64,000 nucleotides of DNA from a virus. The notes under the pieces were generated by a model. It was given only the letters and a program-made list of their open reading frames with translations, made no database searches and had not been told where the DNA came from. Location: positions 1 through 64,000 of the IMG/VR virus record IMGVR_UViG_3300018421_000017. One strand, 5' to 3'. The stretch's first letter is position 1; every line of letters starts with the position of its first letter. The position numbers and the translations under genes are program-made. This document shows positions 18,343-26,296 of the stretch, piece after piece.

Positions 18343-18780
18343 ATGGAGAATTTAGAACTTATAGCTACTCATATGTGCAAAGAATCTTGTGTCGGATATC
18401 ATGGTAACCTATTTGGTGGAACCATGCTGGCATGGTTGGATGAAGCCGGTGTCGCCTTCGCTTCACAAGTCTGCGGTTCGCCAAGAATGGTGACAAAGTC
18501 AATATCAGAAGTCATCTTCGTGCGGCCTGTTCGTCCTGGGCAAATCATAAAGATATACGGTGATGTCGTGAATATTGGCAACACGTCTATTAAGATTAGA
18601 TTGTTTGCAAGGCGACACAGCGTAGTGAACGGCTCACAAAAGCCTGTCTGCGATGTTGAGATGACGTTTGTCAGAATTGATGGCGACGGTGAGCCTGTAC
18701 CAATCTTGAATATAAAAGAAAAGTACGCTGATAAAAAGCAGAAGATAGAATCTGAAGTAAGAAAAGATATGGAGTATTGA
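18343..18780 (+). CDS. Hotdog-fold acyl-CoA thioesterase
   Basis: A 145-residue hotdog protein. 'GNLFGGTMLAWLDEAG' is the active-site helix of YciA/acyl-CoA hydrolase-type enzymes, with the conserved Asn-Gly turn and catalytic Asp. 'VFVRPVRPGQIIKIYGDV' and 'VCDVEMTFVRID' fit the flanking strands. It likely hydrolyses acyl-CoAs in the cytoplasm; the substrate is unknown. ATG 18343 starts 2 nt after glutamine synthetase. The stop TGA shares a base with the ThyX ATG, so the three metabolic genes are coupled. The upstream in-frame ATG-like start is less likely because it overlaps the previous gene. Confidence 0.82.
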   Translation: MENLELIATHMCKESCVGYHGNLFGGTMLAWLDEAGVAFASQVCGSPRMVTKSISEVIFVRPVRPGQIIKIYGDVVNIGNTSIKIRLFARRHSVVNGSQKPVCDVEMTFVRIDGDGEPVPILNIKEKYADKKQKIESEVRKDMEY

Positions 18781-19529
18781 TGTTAGATAGAGTTGAATTG
18801 TATGGCGATGGTATTGGAACAGTAGAGTACGTCGAGCACATGGGCAATGATTTGACAATCGTCAATAGCGCCAGAGTTTCATTTGGAAAGCACAAGGAAG
18901 AGTTAGATGAGAAAGACGAGAAGCTTATTAAGTACCTTGTTAACCACGGCCACACGAGTACGTTCGAGCATAATGTTGTCACTTTTCGCTTTGTGGTTCC
19001 TCTCTTTATTAGGAGCCAGCATCACCGTCATAGGACTTGGAGTTATAACGAGATTAGCAGACGGTATACTGACGTTGATCTAAGGTTTTATGAACCGGAT
19101 AGTTTTAGGACCCAGCACAAGAGTAATAGACAGGCAAGCAACGTCCAAGAAGAGGTGGATCCTGTAATAATACCTGACTTAAGTGACGCTGGCTATGGGA
19201 CGAGAGCATCACAAGTAGTGAGAGAGCACCATGTCCAGAGCTTGAACCTTTATAACAGTTTACTGTCAGCGGGAGTTTGTAGAGAGCAGGCACGAGGGGT
19301 GCTTCCTCAAAACCTCTACACAGAGTATTACGGGACATGTTCATTACATAACGCTCTTCATTTTTGTCGTCTCCGATTGCACGAGGGCGCCCAGTGGGAA
19401 ATTCAAAGAGTGGCTGAGGCCATGGTACAAATAATGTCGACATTGTATCCTGTCGCTGTGTCTGCGTGGATTGACAACTTGGATGATAAAGACCTCCGAA
19501 AAAAAATGAAAAAAAATATTAGCCTGTAA
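18780..19529 (+). CDS. thyX: Flavin-dependent thymidylate synthase
   Basis: A 249-residue ThyX. The family signature RHRxxSxNExSxR is present as 'RHRTWSYNEISRR'. Other typical parts are 'SARVSFGKHKEELD', 'HTSTFEHNVVTFRF' and 'ARGVLPQNLYTEYYGTC'. It methylates dUMP to dTMP using FAD and methylene-tetrahydrofolate. ATG 18780 overlaps the stop of the thioesterase gene. Its presence frees the ThyA-type homologue at 31.2 kb for another substrate. A terminator follows within 50 nt. Confidence 0.94.
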   Translation: MLDRVELYGDGIGTVEYVEHMGNDLTIVNSARVSFGKHKEELDEKDEKLIKYLVNHGHTSTFEHNVVTFRFVVPLFIRSQHHRHRTWSYNEISRRYTDVDLRFYEPDSFRTQHKSNRQASNVQEEVDPVIIPDLSDAGYGTRASQVVREHHVQSLNLYNSLLSAGVCREQARGVLPQNLYTEYYGTCSLHNALHFCRLRLHEGAQWEIQRVAEAMVQIMSTLYPVAVSAWIDNLDDKDLRKKMKKNISL

Positions 19530-19577
19530 ATACACAATACTTGCTACTGGCTCTCTTGAGAATTACCTCCATAAACG

Positions 19578-19613
19578 AAACCTGCACGATGTAAAAGTCA
19601 TGCAGGTTTTTTT
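19578..19613 (+). terminator. Intrinsic terminator after thyX
   Basis: A 9-bp stem AAACCTGCA / TGCAGGTTT (19578-19586 with 19601-19609) is followed by more T residues. It ends the 9.7-19.5 kb replication/metabolism unit. Confidence 0.85.
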
Positions 19614-19616
19614 GTT

Positions 19617-19623
19617 ATATTTA
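19617..19623 (+). promoter_or_regulatory. ATATTTA motif, possible late promoter element
   Basis: ATATTTA, followed by AA, lies between the terminator and the coiled-coil/tail block, 31 nt before the GTG at 19655. The same 7-mer precedes five other mostly structural genes in this window. Confidence 0.3.
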
Positions 19624-19654
19624 AAAGTAGGTCGTTAGTTCCGGAGGTTTCACA

Positions 19655-19873
19655 GTGTCAGGTAATCTTGAAAAACTTAGGTCCTTGAGGCAGGAGATTT
19701 GTGCGAAAGAGCAAGAGAGAAAACACTTACTTGAGTGTAGGGTTGTTTTGATCGCAGAGCTCTCCAGTATTCATGAGCAAATGTTGCAAGATAAGTCCGT
19801 GTCTGTGCACTATCTAGATAAAATCACTGAACTACTCACGTTGGTTAGTAACCCAATCGTGAAGGAGGGATAA
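19655..19873 (+). CDS. Small coiled-coil protein
   Basis: A 72-residue, highly charged protein that reads as one continuous coiled coil, with heptad-like Leu spacing from residue 4 to 60 ('LEKLRSLRQEICAKEQERKH'). No known domain is seen. The GTG start at 19655 has GGAGG 7 nt upstream. It precedes by one base another coiled-coil protein with a membrane anchor, so the two may form a complex, perhaps in tail assembly or lysis. Confidence 0.6.
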   Translation: MSGNLEKLRSLRQEICAKEQERKHLLECRVVLIAELSSIHEQMLQDKSVSVHYLDKITELLTLVSNPIVKEG

Positions 19874-19874
19874 G

Positions 19875-20195
19875 ATGTCGTCAGATAATGGGTGGGCAGA
19901 ATACTCTAGGTTAGTATTGAAAGAGCTTGAGACTTTAGCGACTGGTATCGAAGCGTTAAGAACTGAACTCCAAGACGTGAAACAAGAGTTAGCTAAGTTT
20001 CAGTCTCGAGAGGATAAAGTAGATGAACTTCGCGCTTGGAAAGAGAAGATAGATGAGGTTGCGTCCCCGACGCAATTAAAAGAATTAACTAAGGAAGTCG
20101 AAGACCTCAAACTATTCAAGACTAAAGCGGTGACCGTGTTTGCTGTTGTGCAATTCGGCATGGCGCTTTGGGCTTGGGCTTCAAAGTTTATGTAG
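19875..20195 (+). CDS. Coiled-coil protein with C-terminal membrane helix
   Basis: A 106-residue protein. Residues 10-80 form a coiled coil ('LATGIEALRTELQDVKQEL'), followed by a hydrophobic segment 'VTVFAVVQFGMALWAWASKF' at the C-terminus. The architecture resembles the XhlA family, which acts in lysis or as a small membrane-associated structural protein. It precedes the tail-fibre region and is far from the endolysin. A lysis role is possible but not shown. Confidence 0.6.
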   Translation: MSSDNGWAEYSRLVLKELETLATGIEALRTELQDVKQELAKFQSREDKVDELRAWKEKIDEVASPTQLKELTKEVEDLKLFKTKAVTVFAVVQFGMALWAWASKFM

Positions 20196-20253
20196 ATTGA
20201 GTGAGCTTACGTTTACTGGATCTGAAACAATTTAGCAAAATAGAGAGTGAAAA

Positions 20254-21255
20254 ATGGCTATTACAACCCAAATTAGGCTTAAGCAGCTCACTGGGTCGCT
20301 TCCTGTTTCTAGCAGATCGGCTCCGCTGTCGCCTCCAAGTCTTGCAGATGGGCAAGACATTTTAGATGAAATCGCTTCGTCGATTCGTCGCGTTCTAGAT
20401 TATGACACCTCGGCATCATCTTTCTTTGATGCTCCCGCTACGTTCCGTTCGATGGGAACTGAAGGTGTCTTTGTCGCTACTTCTGACCTGTATGTTACAG
20501 GGACGGCTTATACAACAGCAATTACAGGTTCGGGTGGTCTTGAGCTTGTCGCTTCTAACAACGGCGCTGTTATTATTGATGGAGACTCTGGTGCTACATT
20601 CACAGAAGACGGCACTGAAGTCTTGATAATCGATGGAGCTGGAGACACTCGATTTGCATCAGCTGGCGGATCTGCTGACGATCCCGATGTCGAAGTCGAC
20701 GGGTATTTAAGGCTAGATGGAGCGATGGCAACGTCGGGGTCAGTCTTCTTCCTCGGCACGTCAACACGTCACGACTTAGCAAAGACCACTACAGGAAATC
20801 TCGTGCTGTCTGGTGCCGGCGGCAGACTTTACTTTGTGGATTCTCACGTCACATCGTCAAACTGGTCTGACAAAGACGTCGGTGTACCTTTGGCTACTGC
20901 CGATTCTCAATGGACGTCGTTTAACAGTCTCGGCTACGACTCCTTGATTGGTGCTATTACGTCGTTAGGGTCTACAGCTTCTGGAGCTACTAAAGCGCTT
21001 CAAGCGTTGTCTTCTGACGTATCCGCTGATTCTGCTACAGGACAACTTAGCGTAGATATTTCTGCTGTACCTGCTGCAGACAGAGATGCTCGAATAGATG
21101 TGTTCGTTAATGGTGTCTTACAAGTGTCAGGTTCTTCCGGTGAAGTCACGGCCGGTACAGCTGATTATAGGCTGTCTGGTGTAGACACTGCGATAGATGC
21201 CGTGTTCTCGTATGCACTTGTTACCGGTGATCAGCTCACGCTTATCGTCAGGTAA
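20254..21255 (+). CDS. Tail fibre-like structural protein
   Basis: A 333-residue Ser/Thr/Gly/Ala/Asp-rich protein with repetitive beta-strand text: 'GSGGLELVASNNGAVIIDGD', 'GATFTEDGTEVLIIDGAGD', 'ATSGSVFFLGTST'. The C-terminal 60 residues ('RDARIDVFVNGVLQVSGSSG') look like a small beta domain at the end of fibre or appendage proteins. It precedes four LamG-type genes and ends at a strong terminator, so it probably belongs to an adsorption or virion-surface module. Confidence 0.6.
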   Translation: MAITTQIRLKQLTGSLPVSSRSAPLSPPSLADGQDILDEIASSIRRVLDYDTSASSFFDAPATFRSMGTEGVFVATSDLYVTGTAYTTAITGSGGLELVASNNGAVIIDGDSGATFTEDGTEVLIIDGAGDTRFASAGGSADDPDVEVDGYLRLDGAMATSGSVFFLGTSTRHDLAKTTTGNLVLSGAGGRLYFVDSHVTSSNWSDKDVGVPLATADSQWTSFNSLGYDSLIGAITSLGSTASGATKALQALSSDVSADSATGQLSVDISAVPAADRDARIDVFVNGVLQVSGSSGEVTAGTADYRLSGVDTAIDAVFSYALVTGDQLTLIVR

Positions 21256-21264
21256 GGGTTTGGA

Positions 21265-21298
21265 GGCACGCACCGTGTGATGCGGTGCGTGCCTTTCT
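21265..21298 (+). terminator. Intrinsic terminator after the fibre-like gene
   Basis: A perfect 11-bp GC-rich stem (21265-21275 with 21283-21293), extendable by an A-T pair, with a 7-nt loop and a short TTTCT tail. The U-tract is short, so partial read-through is possible. Confidence 0.8.
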
Positions 21299-21333
21299 AG
21301 CATACAATACGTAATATATAAAGGAACATAATC

Positions 21334-22119
21334 ATGGCAATAGTAATTAGAGCAAGCGGAACTTCACTGGAAGTCCCCAGTTCACCAACGTCAGACTTTA
21401 CTACCGGTCTGTCTGCTAGATACCTATTCACGTCAGACGCATCAGACTCGTTAGGGAACTATGATACAATGACAGCCGAATCTGCTGTAACTTATGATAG
21501 TAGTAACGGCGTTTACTTTGAGAAAATTGGAAACACAAGTAGGATAAGTCTTGGTGCTGACAGCACATCAACGTCGGCATCTAAGTTACTGAATGATATC
21601 GGTACCAACGACGGCACAATATCATTCTGGCTAAATCCTGACACGAATCAGATAGATGATTCGGGCAATGATGCTTCGTTCATCCTTGGCTCTTACGCTG
21701 GTTCGACTATAGGCACCCGAGGTCCCCAGTTTGGGTACTTCGACGATCAACCGACCGTCAATGGTGACAAGGGCGGGTGGCATTTCTTTAGCCGAGTTGG
21801 GACCGGTTCATCCTTTGAAGGTGTTCTTTGGGAAGGAGATTCCGGGACTACTTGGGTACATATAGTATTCACTTACGATAGTGCAACCGACACAGCCAAG
21901 CTTTACAAAGATGGAAGCCTAGCAGATACGCAAACGTTTGCTAACGGTTTTCCTCAAGATCGCCGAGAGTGGATAATGAACGGTTCAGCCCAAAGCCCAA
22001 CCGCTTCAACACTACAGTGGGAGGGATACTTTAAAGACCTCAGCATTTGGGACGGTCGCATCTTAACAGCAGACGAGATCAGTGATCTTTACGACAACGG
22101 TCACGGCGGCAGCTACTAG
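21334..22119 (+). CDS. LamG/concanavalin-like virion protein, copy 1
   Basis: A 261-residue protein. From about residue 25 it shows the LamG/ConA-like jelly-roll pattern: 'ARYLFTSDASDSLGNYD' at the start, 'DGTISFWLNPDT' in the core, 'AKLYKDGSLADTQTF' and 'FKDLSIWDGRILTADEI' near the end. This is the first of four tandem paralogues and the closest to copy 2. The N-terminus 'MAIVIRASGTSLE' resembles that of copy 4. Such domains bind glycans or act as trimeric surface decorations. A role in receptor binding or as head/tail decoration is inferred. Confidence 0.75.
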   Translation: MAIVIRASGTSLEVPSSPTSDFTTGLSARYLFTSDASDSLGNYDTMTAESAVTYDSSNGVYFEKIGNTSRISLGADSTSTSASKLLNDIGTNDGTISFWLNPDTNQIDDSGNDASFILGSYAGSTIGTRGPQFGYFDDQPTVNGDKGGWHFFSRVGTGSSFEGVLWEGDSGTTWVHIVFTYDSATDTAKLYKDGSLADTQTFANGFPQDRREWIMNGSAQSPTASTLQWEGYFKDLSIWDGRILTADEISDLYDNGHGGSY

Positions 22120-22128
22120 GGAGGAATT

Positions 22129-22869
22129 ATGCCGATAATATTTAAGGTAAGTCGCTCCATAGACTTTACAACAGATCTCGTGGCTAGGTATCTTTTTACG
22201 TCAGACACATCAGATTCGCTTGGAAATTATTCAGATGTATACGCTGGTTCTGGTGTTACCTTTGATTCATCTGGGGCACGTATGCAGACCACCTCGAACC
22301 ATAAGATCAAATTTGGCGCTGATGGTTTATCGAATCTATCGACAACATTGAATGATCTAAACGGTGTTGGGGGGACGATATCATTCTGGGTTAAGATGAA
22401 CACAGGGTACACCGCTGGTGGGACTGCTGATAATCGTTATATCTTTGGTTCTTACAGAGGCGGGTCAGCCAACCAGCGTGGGGTCCATTTTGGGTACTTT
22501 GACCAAAACAGCGTTCTCGCTAGCGGCGCAGGCGGATGGCATTTCTTCAATAGCGCCAGTCCAGCCTCGGCCGGATATGAGGGTATCGTCGCGACTGGTG
22601 ACTCTGGTACTTCTGAGGTGCATATAGTCGTTACTATAGACAACGGTGACTTCCGCATGTACAAAGACGGCTCGCTGGTAGGTACCGAGACTGCAAGTTA
22701 CTGGCCTGAATATTCTCTTGAGTGGGAGGTAAATGGCTCTGCTGGAAGCTACCTTACCTCGCGTATGTTCGATGGGTGGTTCAAGGACTTGTGCGTGTGG
22801 GATGGAAGAGTGTTGTCAGCAGCAGAGGTAGCGGCGTTGTACAGCAATGGATCTGCTGGAAGCTTTTAG
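22129..22869 (+). CDS. LamG/concanavalin-like virion protein, copy 2
   Basis: A 246-residue paralogue of the preceding gene, 9 nt downstream. It shares 'ARYLFTSDTSDSLGNYS', 'GGTISFWVKMNT', 'GGWHFFN', 'MYKDGSLVGTE' and 'FKDLCVWDGRVLSAAEV'. The N-terminus 'MPIIFKVSRSIDF' is a short strand-like leader shared with copy 3. Differences cluster in loops between the conserved strands, as expected for a carbohydrate-contacting fold that diversifies. Confidence 0.75.
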   Translation: MPIIFKVSRSIDFTTDLVARYLFTSDTSDSLGNYSDVYAGSGVTFDSSGARMQTTSNHKIKFGADGLSNLSTTLNDLNGVGGTISFWVKMNTGYTAGGTADNRYIFGSYRGGSANQRGVHFGYFDQNSVLASGAGGWHFFNSASPASAGYEGIVATGDSGTSEVHIVVTIDNGDFRMYKDGSLVGTETASYWPEYSLEWEVNGSAGSYLTSRMFDGWFKDLCVWDGRVLSAAEVAALYSNGSAGSF

Positions 22870-22877
22870 GGGGAAAC

Positions 22878-23672
22878 ATGCCAATCATATTTAAGATAGA
22901 TAATATAATCGACAACTTGGTATCTGCGATAAATTCTCGCTGGAAGCTAGAGACAAATGCTGATGACTCTGTAGGTTCCAACGACGGCACTGTTGTTTCT
23001 GCGACTGGTGCTGGTACAGACGTTTCATTTGGTACCGCTGGGGATACTTCTGCTGCAATCTTTGCGGGAGGACAAGCCAACCAGCACGTCAATGGAAAAA
23101 TATCTCTTCCAACAGCAGCAACAGATGACTTTAACTTTGAATATGGTTCTGGGACGATATCTTTTTGGGTAAGACCTGCAAACATTTCAACGTTTTACAT
23201 GTTGTCAGATTACGCACCTTCATCTGAACCGGATGGGTTTGCGTTCTGGCAAGCAATGGACTACTACAGTTATAAGTACGATGAAGAGGGACCGGCCACC
23301 CGGCTTCTCTTGATAAGTTCTCCCTCATCGGACAGCTTAGCAGGATCGGTCTTAGCGGCTTCAAACACTCGGGTTTCCGCTAACAACTGGTCTCACATAT
23401 GTTACGTAAAGAACCATAACGTGAGTACATTGTACATAAACGGTGAGCCGGTAGAGCAGAAAGTATGGAATGACAACAGGCCGTTTGTCAGCAGCGCTTC
23501 TTCGCTGGTACCGGGATCAACTAGAAATGTTGGCATCGGTTCTCAGACGGGAACAGTTGGGCAAAGGTATCCGGGAGCTATAAAAGATGTCATTGTTGCC
23601 AAGGGTTACGCTGCGAGCTCTCTTCAAGTCAAGCAGCTTTATTTAGCTGGTAACGAAGCACCTGATCTATAG
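22878..23672 (+). CDS. LamG/concanavalin-like virion protein, copy 3
   Basis: A 264-residue protein and the most divergent copy. 'SRWKLETNADDSVGSNDGTV', 'SGTISFWVRPAN', 'STLYINGEPVEQKVW' and 'GAIKDVIVAKGYAASSLQV' follow the same strand order. ATG 22878 is chosen because 'GGGGGAAAC' precedes it and the N-terminus then matches copy 2 ('MPIIFK'). The longer open frame upstream would overlap copy 2. Its divergence suggests a different ligand or an older duplication. Confidence 0.72.
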   Translation: MPIIFKIDNIIDNLVSAINSRWKLETNADDSVGSNDGTVVSATGAGTDVSFGTAGDTSAAIFAGGQANQHVNGKISLPTAATDDFNFEYGSGTISFWVRPANISTFYMLSDYAPSSEPDGFAFWQAMDYYSYKYDEEGPATRLLLISSPSSDSLAGSVLAASNTRVSANNWSHICYVKNHNVSTLYINGEPVEQKVWNDNRPFVSSASSLVPGSTRNVGIGSQTGTVGQRYPGAIKDVIVAKGYAASSLQVKQLYLAGNEAPDL

Positions 23673-23681
23673 GAGAGAACT

Positions 23682-24401
23682 ATGATTATTGTTAGAGCAA
23701 GCGGAACCTCATCGGAATCCCCTAATTTTACTACCGATCTGTCTGTGAGATACCTTCTAACTTCGAACTACGATGATTCCGTCACTTCTGATTCTGCAAC
23801 TGCAGTCAGCTCGCCAGACGGAGTTAATTCTGAAGGCTTTTCGTCGAGTCAGGGGTATCTTCAGATGCCGAGCTCATTCGCATCCGCGATGTTTTGGGAC
23901 ACTGGAGACGGTACTCTGTCTTGGTGGAACACTTTTGATGAAGTACCCCCTACAAACAACGTCTACGCTTTTACAGATCGTGAAGGTGGAAACTCCAACG
24001 ATACAGGGGCTATAAGCATTTATCTCGGCGGAGATTACCTCCGGTTTTATAGGAACTACGAAAATTCACAAGGTAATTACGGTCCATCCATGACAAGAGC
24101 TGAGTCAGGGCTAGATTATACCTCGCCTTTTCAGCAGAACCATATCGTCTTAGTTAAGGACACGACATCATCGACTATGAAGGTCTACGTGGACGGTGCC
24201 GAAGTCGATTCTGTGGCCTGGGGCTCAACCGATCAGTGGGTGATCAGCGCATCCAGGACATGGTACATAGGAAACTATAATACGGGTACTTATTATGATT
24301 GGCCTGGTAGAATCGCGGATGTAGCTGTGTGGAAAGGACGTGCACTTAGCGCTAGCGAGGTAACCGCACTCTACAATAAAGGCCAGGGCGGAAGCTACTA
24401 G
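23682..24401 (+). CDS. LamG/concanavalin-like virion protein, copy 4
   Basis: A 239-residue protein. The N-terminus 'MIIVRASGTSSESPNFTTDL' matches copy 1 and the C-terminus 'VAVWKGRALSASEVTALYNK' matches copies 1 and 2. The core has 'DGTLSWWNTFDE', 'LRFYRNYENSQGNYG' and 'MKVYVDGAEVDS'. It is the last of the array; a DNA-repair gene with its own promoter follows. Confidence 0.74.
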   Translation: MIIVRASGTSSESPNFTTDLSVRYLLTSNYDDSVTSDSATAVSSPDGVNSEGFSSSQGYLQMPSSFASAMFWDTGDGTLSWWNTFDEVPPTNNVYAFTDREGGNSNDTGAISIYLGGDYLRFYRNYENSQGNYGPSMTRAESGLDYTSPFQQNHIVLVKDTTSSTMKVYVDGAEVDSVAWGSTDQWVISASRTWYIGNYNTGTYYDWPGRIADVAVWKGRALSASEVTALYNKGQGGSY

Positions 24402-24406
24402 TCTAC

Positions 24407-24434
24407 ATGTAAATCCGGTACCAGTCCATATAAT
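24407..24434 (+). promoter_or_regulatory. Putative promoter of the MBD4-like glycosylase
   Basis: ATGTAA, 16 bp, then TATAAT, with the ATG 5 nt after the -10. No Shine-Dalgarno is present, so the transcript is predicted to be leaderless. Confidence 0.55.
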
Positions 24435-24439
24435 ACATC

Positions 24440-24862
24440 ATGAGCTGGATACCACCGAAATCTCCTTTTGATTTACTTCAAGAAAGGTATTGGCCAGACG
24501 ATTGGAAAATTCTGATCGTCTGTCTTTTATTGAACCAAACAAGCCGTAAACAAGTTGAGCCAATGATCGAGTCATTCTTCGAGAAGTGGCCTGATCCAGA
24601 GTCAGCTTCCAATGCTGATGAAGATGAGATGCGTGATCTTGTCCGTCCTCTTGGCATGTTCAACCGCCGGGTGAAATCCATCAAAAAGATGTCTCAACAG
24701 TTCATGTCTGGTTTCGATAACGCAATCGAGCTTTATGGTTGTGGAAAGTATGCCGATGACACCTACCGAATCTTTATGAAGGGTGAGTGGAGAGATGTTG
24801 AGCCAAATGATCATGCTCTGAACGATTATCACGGATATTTACGGGAGGTGTATTCTGCCTGA
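24440..24862 (+). CDS. MBD4-like HhH-GPD DNA glycosylase
   Basis: A 140-residue protein that reads along the catalytic domain of MBD4-type mismatch thymine glycosylases: 'PFDLLQERYWPDDWKILIVC', 'LLNQTSRKQV', 'LVRPLGMFNRRVKSI', 'YGCGKYADDTYRIF' and 'EPNDHALNDYH'. The Asp in the last motif is the predicted catalytic residue and the Gly-rich GCGKYADD turn is the helix-hairpin-helix. MBD4-type enzymes remove T or 5-hydroxymethyluracil opposite G. There is no methyl-CpG-binding domain. It overlaps the following Fpg/Nei-like gene by 8 nt, so the two are probably translated together as a base-excision pair. Confidence 0.82.
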   Translation: MSWIPPKSPFDLLQERYWPDDWKILIVCLLLNQTSRKQVEPMIESFFEKWPDPESASNADEDEMRDLVRPLGMFNRRVKSIKKMSQQFMSGFDNAIELYGCGKYADDTYRIFMKGEWRDVEPNDHALNDYHGYLREVYSA

Positions 24863-25667
24863 AGGTCCTGAGGTAAAGAAGACCACAGACGGATTGAGAG
24901 AGTTCTTCTTAAATGAGGAGATAACTGCTCTAGATTTCGGATCTGGAAGGTACGCCAAGAAAGAACCCATCGGCTACTCATCTTTTTGCGAAGAACTTCC
25001 AAAGCTGGTGACAGCAGTTGGATGCAAGGGAAAGTTCATCTATTTTGTGTTTGCAGACGGCAGCAGCATGTGGAACACTTTAGGCATGACAGGATGGTGG
25101 TCAGAGACAGCAGGCTATCATCCTCGCGCTGCGTTGTATGTCAATGATGATAAACATATGGTGTATAACGATATGAGGAATTTTGGGACCTTCAAGTTTG
25201 TCAGCACATACGATGAGCTAAAGAAGAAACTTAACTCCTTAGGCCCAGACTTGCTCTCTGAAGATGTTTCGTTAGATGTATTTAAGAAAAGCCTTACGAA
25301 AGGAAAGAGGGCTGAGAAACCCATCTCGCAACTCTTGATGGATCAATCTGTCGTGTCAGGAATTGGAAACTACCTCAAGGCAGAGATCTTGTACAGCTGC
25401 AAGATGTCTCCTCATCGGCTGTGTCAAGATATCTCTGATGGCGAGTTCGAGTCGCTGCTTTACGCTTCAAGAAGTATTATGAAGTTATCGTATAGCACTG
25501 GTGGTGCGACCATCCGAAATTATAAAAGCACGACTGGTAAAAATGGCATGTACACTAGAAGGTTCGCTGTCTATAATCAAAAGAGTGATCCTCTTGGAAA
25601 CGCTGTAGTCAGAGAAACGACGGCTGATAAAAGGACCACACACTGGGTTCCAAGTATTCAGAAATAA
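24855..25667 (+). CDS. Fpg/Nei-family DNA glycosylase/AP lyase with CTG start
   Basis: A 271-residue protein if begun at CTG 24855. That start gives the N-terminus (M)PEGPEV, the invariant Fpg/Nei opening in which Pro2 is the catalytic nucleophile and Glu3 the general acid. GGGAGG lies 6 nt upstream. Any later ATG or TTG would delete the active site. The H2TH region is 'LLMDQSVVSGIGNYLKAEIL'. The C-terminal 'YTRRFAVYNQKSDPLGN' to 'KRTTHWVPSIQK' part follows the Fpg zinc-finger outline but lacks all four cysteines, so it is a zincless finger, as in NEIL1 and plant homologues. It probably excises oxidised bases together with the upstream glycosylase. Confidence 0.85.
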   Translation: MPEGPEVKKTTDGLREFFLNEEITALDFGSGRYAKKEPIGYSSFCEELPKLVTAVGCKGKFIYFVFADGSSMWNTLGMTGWWSETAGYHPRAALYVNDDKHMVYNDMRNFGTFKFVSTYDELKKKLNSLGPDLLSEDVSLDVFKKSLTKGKRAEKPISQLLMDQSVVSGIGNYLKAEILYSCKMSPHRLCQDISDGEFESLLYASRSIMKLSYSTGGATIRNYKSTTGKNGMYTRRFAVYNQKSDPLGNAVVRETTADKRTTHWVPSIQK

Positions 25668-25676
25668 GGAGTTAAA

Positions 25677-25907
25677 ATGGAAAACTTAAATCTAACTGAT
25701 AATGCGATTTCCCATATCGCCAAGCTCGTACAGGTCGCGATTTTGACAGGTACTGATATCGTCGACAACTTACGAATGGCTCAGTTTGTAACTGTGAATG
25801 GCCAGATTGAAGTGTCACCCGACTACCAAGAGACTTTTGACGCCAATATTCAGAAGATGCTTTCAGAAGCCACTCAGCTCGCTGCGGATGGTGAAGCACA
25901 GGAGTAA
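25677..25907 (+). CDS. Conserved phage protein of unknown function
   Basis: A 76-residue protein with a soluble alpha-helical appearance: 'NLTDNAISHIAKLVQVAILT', then 'GTDIVDNLR' and an acidic C-terminus. It resembles small hypothetical proteins of marine T4-like phages, from memory only. A good Shine-Dalgarno (AAGGAG) precedes the ATG. It sits between a glycosylase and the dUTPase-like gene, so a link to nucleotide or DNA metabolism is possible but not shown. Confidence 0.6.
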   Translation: MENLNLTDNAISHIAKLVQVAILTGTDIVDNLRMAQFVTVNGQIEVSPDYQETFDANIQKMLSEATQLAADGEAQE

Positions 25908-25909
25908 AG

Positions 25910-26275
25910 ATGCAAGATAGGCTAGAGCAGATTTTTGAACTCCGCCAGGAGTTTATGTCTAAGATTAATCAAAAGATACCGGGAGCTTACCCTGAATGGC
26001 CCATTGATCTTTCTTCAAAGGCAGATCAGAAAGCTGTTCGAGAATTTGCGTTCCGAGGTATGGAAGAGCTCTTTGAGGCTCTGTTACATCTCAAGAACTG
26101 GAAAGACCATAGAGCTGGGTCTGGTGACTTTGATCGAGACGAGTTTGTTGAAGAGATGATTGATGCCTATAAATACTTTACTGCAATTTTGATTCTCATG
26201 GGTGTAGATAGCCAGGAGTTTTTCGAGTGCTACGTTAATAAGCACAATAAGATTTGCGATAGGCTAAATCAATGA
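25910..26275 (+). CDS. All-alpha dUTPase/NTP pyrophosphohydrolase
   Basis: A 121-residue all-alpha NTP pyrophosphatase of the dimeric dUTPase/MazG superfamily. The metal-binding pairs are 'MEELFEA' (E-x2-E) and 'EEMIDAYKYF' (E-x2-D), about 30 residues apart. The terminal helix 'YVNKHNKICDRLNQ' matches dimeric dUTPases. It would hydrolyse dUTP (or dCTP) to the monophosphate, keeping uracil out of DNA and feeding ThyX or the ThyA homologue. CAGGAG precedes the ATG, which follows the preceding stop by 2 nt. Confidence 0.8.
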   Translation: MQDRLEQIFELRQEFMSKINQKIPGAYPEWPIDLSSKADQKAVREFAFRGMEELFEALLHLKNWKDHRAGSGDFDRDEFVEEMIDAYKYFTAILILMGVDSQEFFECYVNKHNKICDRLNQ

Positions 26276-26296
26276 ACGAACTTCATACTTAACTGT

